From Glomus cerebriforme (taxonomy: Eukaryota; Glomeromycota; Glomeromycetes; Glomerales; Glomeraceae): DNA of 64,000 nt. Where the stretch lies: NCBI GenBank assembly GCA_003550305.1, contig QKYT01000659.1:1-64000 (forward strand). The letters run 5' to 3'. Positions 12,373-21,592 of the stretch are shown here, in pieces. Below the pieces are notes generated by a model. The model saw only the letters and a list, made by a program, of their open reading frames with translations, searched no databases and was not told the origin of the DNA. Made by a program: the position numbers and the translations under genes. The number at the start of each line of letters is the position of its first letter. Position 1 is the first letter of the stretch.

Positions 12373-12997
12373 TTTTGATAATACTTTATACAAGTATTCA
12401 AAATAAAAAAGTCATTGTGTCCATTTCAATTTGAAACGCAAATCACTTTTGCCAAGAAAAAAATGTTTATTAATATACGCAAAAAATAAATACAAGTTCG
12501 GAACATAGCCTGTGATACATACTATAATTTCATTTTACAAAGTGAAATGTTTCTATACTAATGCCTAAGAACTACACCAGTTTTTTACAACCTATGCTAA
12601 TACATTATCTCAACATTAGCTTCTTCATTTGCCCAAATAACTGATATTTTAGATAATATAAAATGGTCATTAGTTATACTTATATGAGATATGCAGTGAT
12701 AGAAAATAAACCAATAGTTCATAACATTAACCTTATGCTGAAAAGTTATGTTGTTTGCATTTCATAATTAGTTTGCAAATTCTGAAAAATTTTGTAACCA
12801 TAAGATCCATCTCTAATCACGTGACTAATGTGAACACTGATTTGACATAATGGGATATCATGTAGCACAAAACTAAATATAAATATGTATGTATAATATA
12901 ATTTAATTGTCTTCTTAGCTTAATCACTTTTCTTACTCATATCATCTTATTATATTCATTAAAAATTTTTTATTGATATTTTTAATAGTACATCAAA

Positions 12998-14204
12998 ATG
13001 GATAATATTAACTTTGCCTCAGCTAACTCTATTTCTGATAACCTTGATCCTTATGTTTTATTTTCAACTAAGGAAGAAATGGACACTAGAAAAGGTAACT
13101 TTAGCATTGTTATAAAAAATAAGAAAAAGGAATTCCCTAAAGTATTTTTCATAGATCTGGAAGATTATCAAAAAAATGGTGCAGAAAAGCAGAGTTGCAA
13201 AGGAAATTTACGAGCAATTTCTTCTGCTATACAAGTAAGTCTCAAAGTTTGGCTTTTGCTTTCTTTTATGCATGACATGATGTTGATGCCTGTTCTTTAA
13301 TGCACATCAGGAACAACAATCGAATTTCCCTCAGTACCGATTGTTCATAACTAATGACTGTGAGTGTGAACAGAGTTACGATCTCTATAGAAATCCCAGA
13401 GGATGCTCTCTGTTACTTAAAACAGGTGAAATATCTTTTTTAGCATCTCGAACAACTTTGTTGATGAATAATTATGATGGTGAGTCGAAACAAACGTCCA
13501 ACAGCAATCAACGCTTCTTGAAAAGTAGACCAGGAGAAAATTATAAGCATTGCATTTGGTGCGTCAGTTTCAGCTCACAAAAAGACAAAGGAAGAAGTAG
13601 CTTTATTCTGACAAAGCATCGACCGATACCTTTTTCCTCAGAAAGATGGAGTTATAATTTCAATTATAGTAAAGTGGGAATTCGGGAATTGTGCGGAGAT
13701 GAATGCCTGGACTTCCTTATGCCAGTTCAGAACAGATCTTCCAATCAAGATTTGAACAATATCGATTCAGACAAAAGAAGTAATGTTACCATGCGAGAAT
13801 TGCGAAGCTTGTCAGAATTGGTTGATGCTGTTAGGAATAATTGTAAATTTCATGAATTCGATGAATCCCAACTTAAATATAAATGGATAATTGATGAGGA
13901 AAATAAGGAATATTTCAGTGATGCATATGGCATCACTAATATTAATCCATTACTTGTAGATAATTATGGAATGAATATTTTATTTTTAGATAGTCGTGGC
14001 ATTCTATTTGAATGGTGTGAATTTACAAAAGACATGTATGTCTTAGGAATCAATAAAATGGAAGGCCTTGCGAATTTACTTTATCATCCAGAAAAGAGGC
14101 TCAAGATTATGGAAGACACTGGTGAGATGATACCTGATGTGGAACTTAAACAACAAGCAAAAGAAATTGTGAAAGCTCAGCTTGCTAATTTAAAAAAAGC
14201 GTAA
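12998..14204 (+). CDS. Intact two-exon gene of unknown function inside the element
   Basis: Exon 1 is 12998-13234 and exon 2 is 13311-14204. The 76-bp intron has GTAAGT...CACATCAG ends and joins phase 0 to phase 0, giving 376 residues and a TAA stop. TATA-like AT-rich DNA and a pyrimidine-rich leader precede the ATG. The protein is soluble-looking, with no signal peptide or membrane helix. It has a cysteine-containing centre (TNDCECEQSYDLYRNPRGCS, ENYKHCIWCVSF, LCGDECLDFLMP) and a charged C-terminal helix. I recognise no family. It is the only multi-exon gene within the 17.4-kb element that shows no stop or frameshift, so it may still be under selection, be recently acquired, or serve the element. 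Confidence 0.75.
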
Positions 14205-14657
14205 TATAAGAAAGATCAATTTGGTAACTGCATCTTTATAAAATATTATAGGATTCTTTTGCAGAATATTATAATACTTAGTATATATGAAAAGGTTCTT
14301 TGCACTTTGGATTTTAAACTATGTAATATAAAAATTATTATGATCAATAAAAAATAATTATCATAAAGGCAAGACTTTATTGTATTTTTTGTAAAAGTAT
14401 TATTTGAGAAAGTGTAAGTAAAAATAAATGTAAAAGCAGTGTTATTTAGCTCAAATGACATGATGGATGATAATTATTAAAATATTCAAAAGTTTGTTAG
14501 TATATATAAGATGATATAATATTCTGGCAAGAAAACCATTAGGTTATGTCAGTTTGATCATAATAAATTTGTCATGGTTTTTTTTGCCAAGAAAATTTTT
14601 TATTATTATATGCAAAAATAAATACAAATATTTGGGACGCGTAGCTCGGGATACATA
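14205..14657. other. Intergenic, AT-rich
   Basis: This is the space between two convergent genes of the element. Only AT-rich DNA is seen; a plausible polyadenylation zone for the upstream gene follows its stop. Confidence 0.4.
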
Positions 14658-15773
14658 TTATTTTTTGATAAATTTTTTGATCCTAACCCTCTTACTAGTC
14701 AGAAAACTATCTACACTAACCCGTTCCTTCAACAACCCTACAATTATACCGATTACCCTTTTTACGTTGCTTCGAAGTAATTCAGAATTATCTTTAACTG
14801 TGAACTTCGTAAGATTAATCTGATATTCATTACCACTTGTGGAGAAGATACCATCTGGAATATATATGATAAAATGCCACTCTGTACCTGTGATCACAAT
14901 ACCATAAATATAGTCAAAATAGTCATTCCTAAACACTTGATCCAATGTTCATTTCTTTTTATTGGTCTGGAATGCACTTTCAAGTTACGCCAAATTCTGA
15001 AGAAAAAAATAAAATGCTATTAATACTATTGAATCTTCTATAAAGCACGAACAGATAGTAAATTTACCTGCGCATATCTGATTTTAATATTACGAAGCTT
15101 TCCTTCAGTGATACATAGGAAGTCTTCTAGACTTTTGATTGCGTAGTCTACTCTGCCTGTTATATCCTCACTGGATATATCTTTCTGTAAAACTATAAAT
15201 ATATCTTGAGAGGTAAGTTTTTTAGCTATAGTGATGGATGCATGAAGAATCGATGAAATAAATTCACAGCATGTCACCTCATTGGCATCGGTCATAGTTT
15301 TCACATTTGAAAGTTTTAATATAATGTCTTCTATACAGTGTTTGAATGCCTTATCATCATCACTAATCTCCTCAAAGACTGCAGGCAGAGAAAAATAAGT
15401 TAATATATGTAATACTCCAATCTGGAAAATTAAGAGAGTAATCACATACCAGGAGTAAACTGCTTGATGTTTGTTATGTCTTTTCCATTGACCTTATTTC
15501 TATGTAACATTTCCTTCAAGTCATCGAGAGTTTTAAGTGAAGAATAGTTTCATAATTTCTGGCCAAGACTCTTAATAAATTCTGCAAGTCTTTTTGCAGG
15601 ACCAACTTTCATGTCATAACTTTGAATTTCCTTTTTACTTGTATTAAAAAATCACTACTAGCTATTTCTTCCTTATGTAAAATTTTGAAGTGAGATTCCT
15701 CTAACTTCAAGTTTTTCTTCTTCAAATATTCGATAAGCTTCTCCATATTAAAATCTTTAATAACATCCGACAT
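14658..15773 (-). pseudogene. SAM-like N-terminus multi-exon protein, broken
   Basis: ATG 15773 opens a SAM-like helical domain (MEKLIEYLKKKNLKLEESHF, then KVGPAKRLAEFIKSLGQKL after a frameshift near 15640). An intron with GTATGT...CTGCAG ends lies between about 15448 and 15381. The second exon (15380-15066) is clean (FEEISDDDKAFKHCIEDI, VLQKDISSEDITGRVDYAIK). A second intron (GTAAATTT...TTCTTCAG) leads to exon 3, where an expected Gln is TAA and an expected Arg is TGA before the frame continues (FDYIYGIVITGTEWHFIIYI) to the stop at 14658. It looks like a multicopy family I associate with Rhizophagus genomes. Function is unknown; SAM domains mediate protein contacts. The nonsense changes are the C-to-T type seen across the element. 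Confidence 0.6.
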
Positions 15774-16155
15774 TGTTTATAAAGAACCTTCTTCTGTTAT
15801 TGAACTTGGAGAAGAAGGTGTAGAAGGTTGTAAAGTCATAGTTTTTATATATGTAAGTTTATATTTGCGAAAAAATATGCACTTGACTGCAGTTACAGGT
15901 AAAGCTGATTTATGAATATAAAAGTATTTTGGTTTCAGCGCTCAGAGAGAAATGATAGATTTTTTTGTATTGATTAATGCTTTTACTCAATATATATGTA
16001 ATTAAGATGTAGTACAGAATGGTCAGGTGACATAATTTCACATGACATTTACAGCAAGAACATAATATATGTTTTATTTAAAAAATAAAAAAAAACATTA
16101 CCAGAACTCGACCTACAATACATAAAAATTTGCGACTATATCACTATTCATTTCA

Positions 16156-16536
16156 CTATTGGGGTGTTTTAATATCTAAATAAATTATAATATGAATATC
16201 TTTTTCAGAAGATTGCTTAGGAAAATGATCAAGAATATTGAGCATTGAAATCAGTGCCTGTCCTTCATCCTGTCTCCCACTATTCACGCTTATCATCACT
16301 CCTTCAGCATTAACCGATGCTAGTACTTTATCTGAATTTAAGGGAATTGCATGGACTACAAATTCAGTAATTAGAATATTATCAAATCGGGAAGTATGTT
16401 CTTTTTTAATTTGTGATCTGAGAGAATGGACGGATTTATTGTTGTTAATTTTGATTGTAACGACATGTTGTTGTGTAATTCTCCCAACTGAATTGCTAGG
16501 AACAACAAGACAATTAATAAGCCTGATTTCTGGCAT
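16156..16536 (-). CDS. Crinkler (CRN)-type N-terminal ubiquitin-fold domain protein
   Basis: The frame is intact, 126 codons, starting MPEIRLINCLVVPSNS. It shows the layout of the Crinkler N-terminal domain: a short beta-rich start (INCLVVP), a helix with HSLRSQIKKEH, and a hydrophobic core (RFDNILITEFVVHAIPLNSD) followed by LASVNAEGVM and the terminal strand DIHIIIYLDIKTP. CRN-type proteins in oomycetes and early-diverging fungi are modular. This domain normally precedes a variable C-terminal effector or enzyme domain. Here the frame stops right after the domain, and no attached C-terminal part is visible downstream (below 16156), so it is either a stand-alone domain protein or truncated. 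It lies between two broken genes of the element. Confidence 0.6.
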   Translation of the reverse strand: MPEIRLINCLVVPSNSVGRITQQHVVTIKINNNKSVHSLRSQIKKEHTSRFDNILITEFVVHAIPLNSDKVLASVNAEGVMISVNSGRQDEGQALISMLNILDHFPKQSSEKDIHIIIYLDIKTPQ

Positions 16537-17225
16537 TTTGCTTTTCCTAAATATTAATGTTCATAGTGAATAAAGTTTCATTCATACAGATGCAATAATC
16601 CTTTGAAACATTTTTTTTTCTAAAAATATACAATAAAATATATTACCTTAAAATTTTGTGGAAAAGTTGGCTGAACTTTCACATACTCCTACATGCTTTA
16701 TATCTTGCTGGGAATGAGTTAAGGAGGTATGAGGCGTAATTAGTATTGTCGTCTGATACTAAGAGTTCTATAAAAGTATATGTAAATGGAATCCTCATAC
16801 CTTTTCACATGGAGATCTACCAGAAAGACATATAATTGGACTTACACCTGGCAATCTCAAAATTGTGAGTCCTTCAGCCCTTCATAACATATGCTTTTAA
16901 TGTTAATATTTACTTTTAGAGCTGATCCTATATTACAACTAGACCTCCTTTCACATTTTTCTCATGATTGTTTAGAAAAAAATAAAGAACAAAGGTTAAT
17001 ATGTTTTTCTTTTAGAATATATGAAAATTATTATATTATACAAGACCTGATTGATGATCTACTTACTTTTCTATCGCATAGGAGTAACCTGCTTATGATG
17101 CAAAAAATTCTGATCAATGATCACCGCTCCAGATTAGTTAGATTGATAGAGTACCACCATTCCTTAGAGGGTTGTGTTAATTCTTGACTAAGAAATACAG
17201 AAATAATATTCTGTATACCATCTGC
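16537..17225. other. Non-coding stretch with a repeat fragment
   Basis: No convincing gene. The stretch around 17040-17165 (CAAGACCTGATTGATGATC..., TAACCTGCTTATGATG...) recurs in degraded form near 18233, 18995 and 19771, so it is an outlying copy of the tandem repeat that carries the fragments at 18377 and 19138. Confidence 0.45.
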
Positions 17226-18139
17226 TTATCTAAGATAATTATTAAATGCAGTAACAAAATTGTTCAGAGTATCAGCCGTACCCATAATTATCGGAGGAGG
17301 CGTATTGTTATTATAGATGACTTCTTCATCCTCGCTCTCATCCTCAGAGCTAGAACATTCAGACTCTGTTTCAGTGTATTCTGAATCATAATATTCACTT
17401 AGATCAAGATTTCTCATAACTTTATGATGTTTGAAAAATTTGGTTATTATGATTTCTCCATCTGAATCTGTTGCAGTAAAATCAGGAAATAATAGCTCGT
17501 AAAATGTATGCAATGAAAAAGATAATTCCCAAAGATTTTTTCTACAGTGATATTGTATTTTTTTCCTTTCTTATTCTTTGATCTCTTTAGGTTTATTAAT
17601 GTATATTAGTGGGTTTTGATATCTGTTAACAGCATATCCTGTATGTATTAGCCATACATTTCCTAAAACCAAATCGTATTCAGGCTTATTAATAACTACA
17701 AAATTTGCTGTATCTATTCCCAAATATGAAGGAGTACTTTCTCATCAAAGATATTTGGCAAAGTGACAGAAATTTCTTCTCTATCAATCCAACCTCTCCT
17801 CATCACTTTCTTATCAGCATTTGTTACGCCAATGCCAAGGTCTCTTACTGCAGGATATCTTGACCCATATTCTCTAGAAATATATAAATCCATTTTTTTG
17901 GCAAACATCTTACTAATGCTACCATAAAAGGATTTAAGATTAATCAGTACTTTGACAGTTATTTTAGCACAAGTGAATGTACAATCCACTATTAATCTTT
18001 TGCGAATTTCTTGAAGTGCCTCATCTTTCTATATATTATTTATACTGCAACATTTTTTAAAATTCTGTATCAATAAATTCTTTAGAATAAAGGGTATTAA
18101 TTTAGGCGCAAGCTGATCAAATAAATTAGCTATATGCAT
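17226..18139 (-). pseudogene. Retropepsin-like aspartic protease protein with acidic tail, broken
   Basis: From ATG 18139 the frame runs through an in-frame TAG (18029-18031), a frameshift near 17722 and an in-frame TAA (17571-17573) to a stop at 17226. The middle is retropepsin-like: ITVKVLINLKSFYGSISKMF stands where VKxLIDSGxSxxFIS is usual, and PEYDLVLGNVWL matches the second hallmark, PEYDxILGxxWL. The catalytic D-S/T-G triad reads N-L-K, so this copy could not be an active aspartic protease. The C-terminal part is very acidic and serine-rich (DSEYTETESECSSSEDESED). Similar proteins accompany Ty3-like retroelements, but no reverse transcriptase or integrase is present here. It may be an element-borne, domesticated or captured gene. 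Confidence 0.6.
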
Positions 18140-18376
18140 TTTATATAATTAGTAAAAATTTCAATCAGAAAAAATAGAGAGATTAGTTAGCTAATATTTT
18201 CTTTTGATATATGCAAAAATTAATATATCGCACAAGACCTGACTGATGATCCACTTATTTTTGTCACACAATCTGTAACTCAGTAAATTCTTCTGAACTA
18301 ATGATTACTGCTTCGGTTGATGATCAGTATTTCAGACACAAATTTGAATATATGCTAGCTAGAGATAAACAAAATC

Positions 18377-18973
18377 ATGATAAGTAATACTAATATTAAT
18401 TCTGATAAAAGCGAAGCTCAATTATATGAAGTGCTTTTGTATAAGAAGAAAGATATAATAGCTATTCAAAAAAAACTCAGTATGTTCTCAGACCCAGGGA
18501 AGGGACTTATTGAGAGTAGAAATCAAACAGTATTGAATTAAAGCAAAAAAGAAAAAATACTTGAAAATTCGTTTGGGCTGTTATTTGATTTGGTGGAAAA
18601 TTAATAGATATACGGGAAGATCTTAATGTGAATTGCCACCCCCATTCTTACTATATTATATAATAATATACATAATCTTGAGGGAGAAACATATGGGAAA
18701 AGGTCACTTGGGACATTATATCATTTGCTTTTATATTTGGAAGAGAATATAAGCATGATTCAGAATGTTCTTGGTATTGTTGATCATTCTGATCAGGAAA
18801 TAAGTGGATTAGAAAATTCCTTACCTTTAGTACCTTTGGCAGAAAATGATCCAGATGTGTTAATACAGAAATTCATCTATAGGAAGTGGAAATGTTTTAT
18901 TTTATTAGAAAGTAACTACCATTATTTCAATTGTGTAAAAATTTGGCTAGTGTCTGTGTCTAGAATAGGTTAG
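18377..18973 (+). pseudogene. Duplicated small helical protein, copy 1
   Basis: ATG 18377 begins a protein with the segment LYEVLLYKKKDIIAIQKKLS. A TAA at about 18540 ends it after 54 residues, and the related downstream segment (LLYLEENISMIQNVLGIVDH, then DVLIQKFI) is open only as a separate frame, 18725-18973. The two segments resemble each other (LLxxLExxIxxIQxxLGI), so the original protein probably had two copies of a short helical unit. The family is unknown to me. Confidence 0.4.
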
Positions 18974-19137
18974 CTAATCTATATTTTTTTTTGTCACATA
19001 GGAGTACACGTGAGGCTCCAGCAAAAAATCTTCTGAGCTGATGATCACTGGAATGATGATCAGTATTCCGGACTCAGCTTTTAAGGCACTTCGCTAAATT
19101 TTTCGCATTAAATATATTACTTTATTATAGCAATCAT

Positions 19138-19749
19138 GGCGAACATTAATACCAAAATGCTTGCTCAGTTTTATGAAGTACTTTTATATAAGAAGAAGGA
19201 TATAATAGCTATTTAGGAAAAAATCGGTATTGGTAAGAATGCAAATCAGTTGGCAGTGCCTCCAGATTCTAAGCTCATGAGAAAAACATTTGCTGATTCA
19301 TACGAATTGTTGTTAGAATTGGTAGGGATTTAATACCAATATAGGAGAATCTCAACATTGATGGTAATCCTGTTCTAGAAGTAAAATATTGAAGCAATGA
19401 AGCTTTTGCAGATATTTCGTTTGGTGAAATATTTAATTTGCTTATGTATTTAGAAGATAATATAATAGCAATTCAAGAAAAGCTTGGTATTATTGGTTAT
19501 TCTAATCAAGAAAGGGCAGAAGAAGCTGATAAAACTGCATGAGAATATCTTCGAAAGTTTAAGAAATTTTACAGCCCTTTAGAAGATGCTCCAAGTGTAT
19601 TAATACAAAAATTCATCAATAAGAAAGTAAAAATGTTTTATTTTACTGGAGAGGGACTACCATTATTTCTGAAGGTCACTTCTCAACAATTACATGAAAT
19701 TTTTATAAAAAATTCAACTAGCACTAATCAGTGCCCATGCCTAGTATAA
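19138..19749 (+). pseudogene. Duplicated small helical protein, copy 2
   Basis: ATG 19138 starts MANINTKMLAQFYEVLLYKK. TAG replaces Gln in IAIQ/IAI-stop relative to copy 1, and the frame continues (FADSYELLLELVG) to a TAA. A second segment (LLMYLEDNIIAIQEKLGIIG) is followed by TGA, then resumes (VLIQKFINKK). Damage is mostly nonsense without frameshift. Compared with copy 1 it keeps the more complete middle region. Confidence 0.4.
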
Positions 19750-19984
19750 GTTAGCTAATCTATATTTTTTATCACATAGACTATAACCCAACAAAAAATC
19801 TTCTGAGCTGATCACTGATCCAGATTAGTTAAATCGGTAGAATACCACTATTCTGGAACTAATATTCTTTTAACAGCTCTATCATCACTCTGGACTCACA
19901 TTTATCAGATAGCTAATTAGCCTTATTTTTATTATATATGTTTTTCTCCTGATCTTTCCTTTGAACTAGGCGCTTCCAAATCCT

Positions 19985-20215
19985 TTATTGCTTAATCATG
20001 TTTATTATTTCATCAATATTAGAATTGGATGAACTGGATTCAGATGAGCTAGTCTCAGATGATGAACTAGATTCAGACGAACTACTCTTAGATGACGAAC
20101 TAGACTCGGATGATGAACTAGTCTCCGATGATAAACTGTTCTCAGATGAGCTTGATTCAGATGAACTAGTTTCAGATGGAATAGACTTGGGCGGAATATT
20201 GGTTAAAGATATCAA
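19985..20215 (-). CDS. Serine/glutamate low-complexity frame
   Basis: The minus frame encodes (SSSSES)n-type low complexity ending DEIINMIKQ; the opposite strand is also open because of the repeat. It lies just downstream of the coiled-coil gene at 20367-20762 on the same strand and could be that gene's last exon. No independent start is convincing. Confidence 0.3.
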   Translation of the reverse strand: MISLTNIPPKSIPSETSSSESSSSENSLSSETSSSSESSSSSKSSSSESSSSSETSSSESSSSNSNIDEIINMIKQ

Positions 20216-20366
20216 ATGCTTTTAATAACTTTTCATTTTGATTATTATCTAATAAACTTAATATGTTTAATCAAAAAAATCTGGGGTTCTCTCAAAAAAT
20301 ATTCGCTTTCTTTATCTTAATCTTTCTTGATCATGCCCTTCTTCGTTGCTTATAAGGGACATCCTT

Positions 20367-20762
20367 TCATTCTCTTATTACATATGTATCAACCAAATCA
20401 GATTCTTTGGAAGACTCAGACGAATAGAAGAAACTCTTACCTTTTTTACCAATCAGTGAGGGTACTATTTCATGTATTATGTCGACCAGAGTTTTCCTAT
20501 CTACACATTCGTTCAGATCTTCTAATTCGGTCTCTAAGAACTTTACATCTTTCTCTAATCTTTTTACCCTCTTTTCTAAAGTGTTATGTTGGAAATGATA
20601 ATCTTCCAATTGTTTCTTTAGTGTCCTATTTTCACTGGAAAGCGCACTATATACTTCTGCATTTTGCTCGTTTAGTCTGAACATTTGGATTAATTTCTCC
20701 ATATATCTGATAACTTCCTGCTCGCTAGATATATCAGATGAATGATTTTGATCAGCTACCAT
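20367..20762 (-). CDS. Coiled-coil protein of unknown function
   Basis: An intact 131-codon frame from ATG 20762. Residues ~15-90 form a long amphipathic coiled coil (MEKLIQMFRLNEQN, RTLKKQLEDYHFQHNTLEKR, KDVKFLETELEDLN), followed by a serine/acid-rich tail (SSESSKESD). There is no membrane segment. It resembles the coiled-coil N-termini of other element genes in this window. The C-terminus may be spliced to the Ser-rich segment downstream. A structural or dimerisation role is inferred only. Confidence 0.5.
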   Translation of the reverse strand: MVADQNHSSDISSEQEVIRYMEKLIQMFRLNEQNAEVYSALSSENRTLKKQLEDYHFQHNTLEKRVKRLEKDVKFLETELEDLNECVDRKTLVDIIHEIVPSLIGKKGKSFFYSSESSKESDLVDTYVIRE

Positions 20763-20886
20763 TTTTGTGATATATTTTATATGCTAGATCTTGTCTTGAG
20801 CAAAAAAATAAAATTAATAAATGATATCAGACTGATAAATCAGTCCTTCCAACTCTCCAACCCATATATGTGATTAGTTTGGTTCC

Positions 20887-21423
20887 TTAGAAACCATTTT
20901 CATTGAAGAGCTTGCATAACTGATGACACTTTTTTTGAATTTTATTAGATCTTTGGATAAGGTCTGGATTTTTGGCATAGATATTAATAATCTTGGAATT
21001 CATCCCGGCTTTTATTAATTCCTCACGAAATCGATATTGGCATAAGGCGCCTATTATGACTTCTTTTTTATCATTATTTTTTGGTTCTAAAATTATACTA
21101 TGGCGATAAATATTCCACTTATTACTAGTCTTGGCACAACATTCTGCCCTTGTCACTATAGTAAACTTTTCCTTTCTTTTATCTGATACAAGAGCTTTTA
21201 TCTTTTCTTTACTAGATTTATATTAGGTTAGAAGATCTTTAACACATTTATGGGCCTTCCAATTCTGTAGTGATGCATTAAGCTCTTTATTATATTTACT
21301 TAATTGTTCTGGAGTGGACTTAGCAGATAAGCCATATTTTTCTAAGAACTGTTTTAGAAACGATTTAAAGTTATTAGTTTTGGCCCTCCTTCGGACCTTT
21401 GGGATTACTTTTGTGATATTCAT
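20887..21423 (-). pseudogene. Basic protein of unknown function with one in-frame stop
   Basis: ATG 21423 opens a strongly basic start (ITKVIPKVRRRAKTNNFKSF). One TAA at 21223-21225 interrupts, and the same frame continues through EKIKALVSDKRKEKFTIV to a stop at 20887, about 178 codons overall. The C-terminal half contains cysteines (ECCAKTSN, KKCHQLCKLF). Basic charge and position beside the helicase gene hint at a DNA-binding role, but no domain is recognised. Confidence 0.45.
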
Positions 21424-21592
21424 ACTAACAATAAGTAGATTGTTGGAGAGTACTTATATAGTACTTATAGCAAAAAAATAATAATAATTTAGAATTTTAT
21501 ATTGCCTATATGTAAAGATTATAAAAATCCTCTTACCCAAATATCTTTCTTTTATATAGCGCCTTCAGTTAAACTGGCTTCTTATTCGCTCT

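Larger units (their letters stand above)
18205..19860 (+). repeat. Tandem duplication, unit about 747 bp
   Basis: GAAGTGCTTTTGTATAAGAA at about 18430 recurs as GAAGTACTTTTATATAAGAA at about 19177. The non-coding leaders also repeat (near 18240, 18995 and 19771), so there are two full units and the start of a third. Divergence is high and both coding units carry stops. Confidence 0.65.

Noticed and set aside
16891..17187. 98-codon plus-strand frame
   Set aside because: Its text overlaps a repeat whose other copies are full of stops. No start context or domain.
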